Positions 60,012 to 64,000 of a stretch of 64,000 nucleotides of DNA are shown here, piece by piece. Both the position numbers and the translations under genes were made by a program. Source of the stretch: Vacuolonema iberomarrocanum LEGE 07170 (GTDB lineage: Bacteria > Cyanobacteriota > Cyanobacteriia > Elainellales > Elainellaceae). The number at the start of each line of letters is the position of its first letter. Position 1 is the stretch's first letter. The DNA is taken from the NCBI GenBank assembly GCA_015207365.1, contig JADEXA010000008.1, positions 1 through 64,000 of the forward strand, given 5' to 3'. The notes below the pieces were generated by a model, which saw nothing but the letters and a program-made list of their open reading frames with translations, was not told the DNA's origin and did no database searches.

Positions 60012-61091
60012 GTGAATCAAGATAAACGAGCGCTGATTACAGGCATCACCGGCCAAGATGGTTCTTATCTGACCGAATTCCTCCTCGAAAAGGGTTATGA
60101 AGTGCATGGCATTATTCGCCGCACCTCGACCTTCAACACCGATCGCCTGGATCACCTCTACCAAGATCCGCATGACCCGGCAGCCCGCCTCTACCTCCAT
60201 TACGGAGATCTGACGGATGGTACGACCCTGCGTCGGATCTTGGAGACGGTGCAGCCGACAGAAATTTATAACCTGGGCGCTCAGTCCCATGTGCGGGTCA
60301 GCTTTGACTCGCCTGAATATACGGTTGATGCTGTGGGTATGGGGACCTTGCGCTTGCTCGAAGCGGTGCGCGATTACCGCCATCGCACGGGCATCAACGT
60401 GAAGTACTACCAGGCGGGCTCTTCTGAGATGTTTGGTAAAGTCCAGGCGGTGCCGCAGTCTGAGACGACGCCCTTCTATCCCCGTAGTCCCTATGCCTGT
60501 GCCAAGGTCTACGCCCACTGGCAAACCGTCAACTACCGCGAATCCTACGGGTTGTTTGCGTGTAACGGCATTCTCTTCAACCATGAATCGCCTCGGCGGG
60601 GCGAGACCTTCGTGACGCGCAAGATTACCCGTGCCCTAGCTCGCATTCTGGCCGGGAAGCAGGACAAGCTCTATCTGGGCAACCTGGATGCGAAGCGGGA
60701 CTGGGGCTATGCGAAGGACTATGTCCGGGCGATGTGGCTGATGCTGCAGCAGGATGAGCCGGATGACTATGTGGTTGCGACGGGCGAAACCTACTCCGTG
60801 CAAGAGTTTCTCGATGTTGCCTTTGGCTATGTCAACCTCAACTGGCGCGATTATGTGGAGTTTGATGAGCGCTACCTGCGTCCGGCAGAAGTGGAGCTGC
60901 TGATTGGCGACCCAACGAAAGCTAAGGAAAGACTGGGTTGGACGCCGAGTGTCACGTTCCAAGATCTGGTGAAAGTGATGGTGCAGGCAGATATGCGATC
61001 GCTCGGCTTGATCACTGTGAATGGGGCTTCGCTTGAAGAGCATTCAGAAAATGCTACGGTTCGAGAAGTGTTGTTGGCATACGACCGTTGA
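60012..61091 (+). CDS. gmd: GDP-mannose 4,6-dehydratase
   Basis: A 359-residue short-chain dehydrogenase converting GDP-D-mannose to GDP-4-keto-6-deoxymannose. NADP-binding T-G-I-T-G-Q-D-G at 10-17, [11 protein letters not shown], and the catalytic Y-A-C-A-K (Tyr161, Lys165) are intact. [14 protein letters not shown] is a GMD signature. GTG start at 60012. Followed 38 bases later by fcl; the pair makes GDP-L-fucose. Confidence 0.97.
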   Translation: MNQDKRALITGITGQDGSYLTEFLLEKGYEVHGIIRRTSTFNTDRLDHLYQDPHDPAARLYLHYGDLTDGTTLRRILETVQPTEIYNLGAQSHVRVSFDSPEYTVDAVGMGTLRLLEAVRDYRHRTGINVKYYQAGSSEMFGKVQAVPQSETTPFYPRSPYACAKVYAHWQTVNYRESYGLFACNGILFNHESPRRGETFVTRKITRALARILAGKQDKLYLGNLDAKRDWGYAKDYVRAMWLMLQQDEPDDYVVATGETYSVQEFLDVAFGYVNLNWRDYVEFDERYLRPAEVELLIGDPTKAKERLGWTPSVTFQDLVKVMVQADMRSLGLITVNGASLEEHSENATVREVLLAYDR

Positions 61092-61129
61092 GGGGTTAGT
61101 CGCGTCGCAGTTTAGCAGGTAACTGAATA

Positions 61130-62071
61130 ATGGATTTGCAGTCAAAAATTTTTGTTGCCGGACATAACGGCCTCGTCGGCTCTGCCATTGTCCGTACCTT
61201 GAAGGCACAGGGTTATACCAATCTTTTGCTCCGCTCTAGCAAAGACCTCGATCTACGCCAACAACAAGCTGTAGACGATTTCTTTGCCCAAGAAAAGCCA
61301 GATTATGTCTTTTTGGCTGCGGCGAAGGTCGGCGGGATTCAGGCGAACAACACCTATCGGGCAGAGTTTCTCTACGAAAATTTGATGATTGAGGCGAATG
61401 TGATTCACAGTGCCTATCGTCATCAGTTGCAGAAACTCCTGTTTTTAGGATCGTCTTGCATTTATCCCAAACTCTGCCCTCAACCGATGCGAGAAGAGTA
61501 TTTGCTGACGGGGTTTCTGGAGCCCACGAATGAGCCCTATGCGATCGCCAAGATTGCAGGTCTCAAGCTCTGCGAAAACTACTATCGGCAATATGGGGTC
61601 AACTTTATCTCTGCCATGCCAACGAATTTGTATGGCATCAATGACAACTTCGACCTGGCGAACTCCCATGTGCTGCCAGCGTTGATGCGAAAGTTCCACG
61701 AGGCTAAGGTCAACCAATCACCGACAGTAACCGTGTGGGGGACGGGCGAACCCTTGCGGGAATTCCTGTATGTTGATGACCTGGCCGATGCGCTGGTCTT
61801 CTTAATGAAGAACTATGCCCAGATGGAATTCGTCAATGTCGGCACGGGAGACGAGGTGTCTATCAGAGAACTCGCCCTGACCATCAAATCGGTGGTGGGT
61901 TACACCGGCGAGATTGAGTTTGATACCTCTAAACCCGACGGAACCCCTCGCAAGCTGCTTGATGTCTCGCGGCTCCAAGATCTCGGATGGCAAGCCCAGA
62001 CGAGTTTGAAAGAGGGAATCGAGAAAACCTACGCCTGGTTTCTCGAAAACTCCGATCGCATTCGACGTTAG
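61130..62071 (+). CDS. fcl: GDP-L-fucose synthase
   Basis: A 313-residue epimerase-reductase acting after GMD. NADP loop [10 protein letters not shown] near 11-20, [17 protein letters not shown], and the catalytic Y-A-I-A-K (Tyr137, Lys141) are present. M-P-T-N-L-Y-G and [10 protein letters not shown] complete the family pattern. It ends the long co-oriented run; strong hairpins follow, so transcription probably ends here. Confidence 0.97.
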   Translation: MDLQSKIFVAGHNGLVGSAIVRTLKAQGYTNLLLRSSKDLDLRQQQAVDDFFAQEKPDYVFLAAAKVGGIQANNTYRAEFLYENLMIEANVIHSAYRHQLQKLLFLGSSCIYPKLCPQPMREEYLLTGFLEPTNEPYAIAKIAGLKLCENYYRQYGVNFISAMPTNLYGINDNFDLANSHVLPALMRKFHEAKVNQSPTVTVWGTGEPLREFLYVDDLADALVFLMKNYAQMEFVNVGTGDEVSIRELALTIKSVVGYTGEIEFDTSKPDGTPRKLLDVSRLQDLGWQAQTSLKEGIEKTYAWFLENSDRIRR

Positions 62072-62110
62072 AGTGGCTACAGCCTAACCCCCTTAGATAC
62101 GGATAGCTGA

Positions 62111-62153
62111 CGAAGGGAAAGCCCCCGCAATGGGAGGCTTTCCCTTCGCTTTA
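62111..62153 (+). terminator. Hairpin terminator after fcl
   Basis: Stem CGAAGGGAAAGCC/GGCTTTCCCTTCG (13 pairs), inner CCC/GGG pairing, followed by CTTTA. Forty bases after the fcl stop. Confidence 0.75.
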
Positions 62154-62180
62154 GGCGACTGCCATACAATCCAACTCTTT

Positions 62181-62217
62181 CGTTTTGGACAGGGTAACTT
62201 GGACGCTGTCCAAAACG
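62181..62217. repeat. 12-bp inverted repeat
   Basis: CGTTTTGGACAG at 62181-62192 and its exact complement at 62206-62217, loop of 13 bases. It lies between two terminator-type hairpins. It might be an operator or a third terminator. Confidence 0.65.
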
Positions 62218-62286
62218 TGAGCACTTAGTTTTTCTCACCTATTCCCAAACGGTTTCAATCACGTTTCCTTTATCGATCGTTCGACC

Positions 62287-62320
62287 GCAGCTCATCGCTT
62301 AGCGATGAGCTGCTTTTTTT
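62287..62320 (+). terminator. Strong intrinsic terminator
   Basis: Stem GCAGCTCATCGC/GCGATGAGCTGC with TTA loop, followed directly by seven T. This is the best canonical rho-independent terminator in the window. It lies 76 bases upstream of the WcaJ-like gene, so that gene must have its own promoter just before it or be controlled by attenuation. Confidence 0.85.
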
Positions 62321-62395
62321 GGGGATGAACAACAAAGGGTGCGCACGTAAACCCCAGGCGCGCGTCGGAATTGTTGACTATTCATCAGGATTCCT

Positions 62396-63847
62396 ATGAC
62401 TACTGCAAAAACTACACACCAAGACTTTGCCCAAAATCTTCAAGATATTCGGCGCATTCCCGGAATCGCTGAGCTACGTCGCGGCATCGTTTTTTGCTGG
62501 CTACGTCGGATTAGTCTACTTGTCACCGACATCACACTCATTGGTCTTGCCTGGCTCCTAGCCGAATCACTCTGCATGTCCACGACTCAGCCATTGCTGA
62601 GCATTTACGGAATCACGGTCACACTCATCCCGGTGCTGTGTATTAGCATCAGTATCTTTGCGGCTCGCAACCTCTATAACGCCGGAGAGCCTCGCCGCGA
62701 CTATTTAGGGCTGATCAAAGCGCAGAGTCTATCAGTGATTTTGCTGCTGCTTGTGAGCTACTCTTACAATCCCAATCAGTTTATTTCGCGATCGCATTTC
62801 CTGCTGTATTGGGTCTTTAGCTTGATGTTTGTCTGCTTCGGGCGCTTTGCCCTCGATGCGGGACTCAACCGCGTGCGAGGCAGCGGAACGATGCGTTATC
62901 CCGTGATGGTAATTGCCTCTCCAGAACATCGCGCCGATGTCCTCAATGTCATTCATGAAGAAGGACGCTACCGTGTCGCGAGTTTGCTGGATGCCTCGGC
63001 TCTGGATCGATACAAACGCGACTATACCTTTCAAAAGCTACAAAGTATGGGAATCGTGGAAGTCTTCGTGGCTTGGGATGCGATTCGCAACCGGATGTTT
63101 CTGGGGCAGCGGTTTCAGTCGTTGGGCTTGACCTTGCGCGTGATTCCCGACCGCAACAATTACTCCTTTGGTAATGCCAAGATGCATATGCTCAATGACG
63201 AAGTCCCCTGCATTACCTTTTTCCCTCCAGCTGTTGCGGGCATCAGTTTCTGGACCAAGCGCCTGTTTGATATCTGCTTTGCCCTCGGGTTTATCCTTCT
63301 GGCGTCTCCCATCTACCTGGCCATTGCGATCGCCATTTACATCGACTCGCCCGGTCCCATTTTCTACAAGCAGACTCGCATTGGCCTCCATGGTCAACCC
63401 TTCCAAGTCTGGAAGTTTCGCAGTATGGTCACCAATGCCGATAAGCTGCAAGCCCAGCTGGAACAACAAAATCAGAACAAAGATGGCGTGCTGTTTAAGA
63501 TGAAGGATGATCCGCGGATTACGCGCTTTGGCCACTTCATCCGGCAATACAGCCTCGACGAGCTGCCTCAGATCTTCAACGTCCTGCTGGGCGAAATGAG
63601 CCTGGTTGGCCCCCGTCCCCTGCCGCTGCGGGATGTCGAAAAATTCAGACAGCATTATTTCATTCGCCAAGATGTTCTACCCGGCATTACGGGCATGTGG
63701 CAAGTTTCTGGGCGATCGGACATCGACAACTTTGATGATGTACTCAAACTGGATCTCGACTACATTCAGCATTGGTCGCTGTTGCTCGATCTGAAAATTC
63801 TGTTTAAGACCTTCTCTGCTGTCCTACAGAAGTCTGGTGCTTACTAA
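62396..63847 (+). CDS. WcaJ-like polyprenyl-phosphate sugar-1-P transferase
   Basis: A 483-residue initiating transferase. Four N-terminal membrane helices (about 38-135), a Rossmann-like middle domain (about 165-280), a further helix near 290-318 and the cytoplasmic bacterial sugar transferase domain follow. In that domain K-Q-T-R-I-G-L-H-G-Q-P-F, W-K-F-R-S-M, S-L-D-E-L-P-Q and G-P-R-P-L-P are diagnostic. It loads a hexose-1-phosphate (often glucose) onto undecaprenyl phosphate to start each repeat unit. Confidence 0.94.
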   Translation: MTTAKTTHQDFAQNLQDIRRIPGIAELRRGIVFCWLRRISLLVTDITLIGLAWLLAESLCMSTTQPLLSIYGITVTLIPVLCISISIFAARNLYNAGEPRRDYLGLIKAQSLSVILLLLVSYSYNPNQFISRSHFLLYWVFSLMFVCFGRFALDAGLNRVRGSGTMRYPVMVIASPEHRADVLNVIHEEGRYRVASLLDASALDRYKRDYTFQKLQSMGIVEVFVAWDAIRNRMFLGQRFQSLGLTLRVIPDRNNYSFGNAKMHMLNDEVPCITFFPPAVAGISFWTKRLFDICFALGFILLASPIYLAIAIAIYIDSPGPIFYKQTRIGLHGQPFQVWKFRSMVTNADKLQAQLEQQNQNKDGVLFKMKDDPRITRFGHFIRQYSLDELPQIFNVLLGEMSLVGPRPLPLRDVEKFRQHYFIRQDVLPGITGMWQVSGRSDIDNFDDVLKLDLDYIQHWSLLLDLKILFKTFSAVLQKSGAY

Positions 63848-63897
63848 GGACGATGGAATCTACAGCGACGACAAACAAGAGTACGTATTAACGAATC

Positions 63898-64000
63898 ATG
63901 AGCCCCGAAATGCATCGAGATGTACCGGATATGCGACAGCATCTGCTTAATCGGATGAGAAACCCGGCGGCTTCTGTTCGACAGCCTCCTGTTCGACAAC
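63898..64000 (+). CDS. Start of an open reading frame running off the window
   Basis: An ATG at 63898 opens a frame M-S-P-E-M-H-R-D-V-P-D-M-R that is still open at the window end. Too little is visible to assign a family. It starts 50 bases after the WcaJ-like gene on the same strand and contains a short repeat, GTTCGACA twice near 63978 and 63991. Confidence 0.45.
   Translation, partial: MSPEMHRDVPDMRQHLLNRMRNPAASVRQPPVRQ

Noticed and set aside
1..64000. CRISPR arrays, rRNA operons, insertion sequences with transposase
   Set aside because: No regularly spaced repeats, rRNA-like stretches or transposase frames were found on either strand.

Overview
The window is cyanobacterial chromosome. 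The octamer GCGATCGC (HIP1, a hallmark of many cyanobacterial genomes) recurs throughout. There is a stand-alone PCP_red protein related to the light-independent protochlorophyllide reductase, and several conserved small proteins of cyanobacterial type. Gene order and content suggest a non-marine, possibly filamentous or mat-forming species, but genus cannot be read from the sequence. No rRNA, complete tRNA, CRISPR array or transposase gene was seen.

Layout. (1) 0.1-7.5 kb: a lipoprotein gene of unknown function, then a tightly overlapped operon for a membrane-anchored DJ-1/PfpI protein, a sulfatase and its formylglycine-generating enzyme, then a NarL-type two-component pair. A frameshifted fragment of a paralogue of the first lipoprotein lies just beyond. 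(2) 7.5-11.1 kb: a repeat-built accessory strip. Fragments of the 3' half of tRNA-Phe alternate with decayed copies of the C-terminus of an RTX-type calcium-binding protein. A UPF0175/PIN toxin-antitoxin pair and a Uma2 nuclease gene sit between the copies. (3) 11-33 kb: mostly ordinary genes: ArsH, a Tricorn-type protease, Uma2, an antitoxin with an amber-mutated RelE-like toxin, a TrmB-like methyltransferase, Era, a WecG/TagA transferase, FtsE, PCP_red, a large GAF sensor protein, a MIF-like tautomerase, a purine permease and guanine deaminase. Their intergenic spaces carry many long palindromes. Three of these are one family of about 101 bp. (4) 33.9-63.9 kb: a nearly unbroken exopolysaccharide locus, all on the plus strand.

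The exopolysaccharide locus holds a Wzc-like chain-length/kinase protein, a Wza-like outer-membrane exporter, an ABC-type lipid-linked oligosaccharide flippase candidate, an acyltransferase, a MurB/MurA-like pair and many glycosyltransferases (GT2, GT4, GT61, exostosin-like, WecG/TagA-like). It also has an O-antigen polymerase-like membrane protein, a PAPS-type sulfotransferase, an FkbM methyltransferase, GDP-fucose synthesis (gmd-fcl) and a WcaJ-type initiating transferase. Read together, these would build, modify (acylate, methylate, sulfate), polymerise and export a fucose-containing sulfated polymer. The sulfatase operon at the left end could act on such polymers; that link is inference.

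The most unusual items are: the 101-bp palindromic element with apparent 3-bp target duplications, one copy nested in another palindrome; the tRNA-Phe/RTX repeat strip; a duplicated leader with a covarying hairpin upstream of a small Cys-motif protein inside the exopolysaccharide locus; the MurB/MurA-like pair in that locus; and the exported sulfatase/FGE pair.
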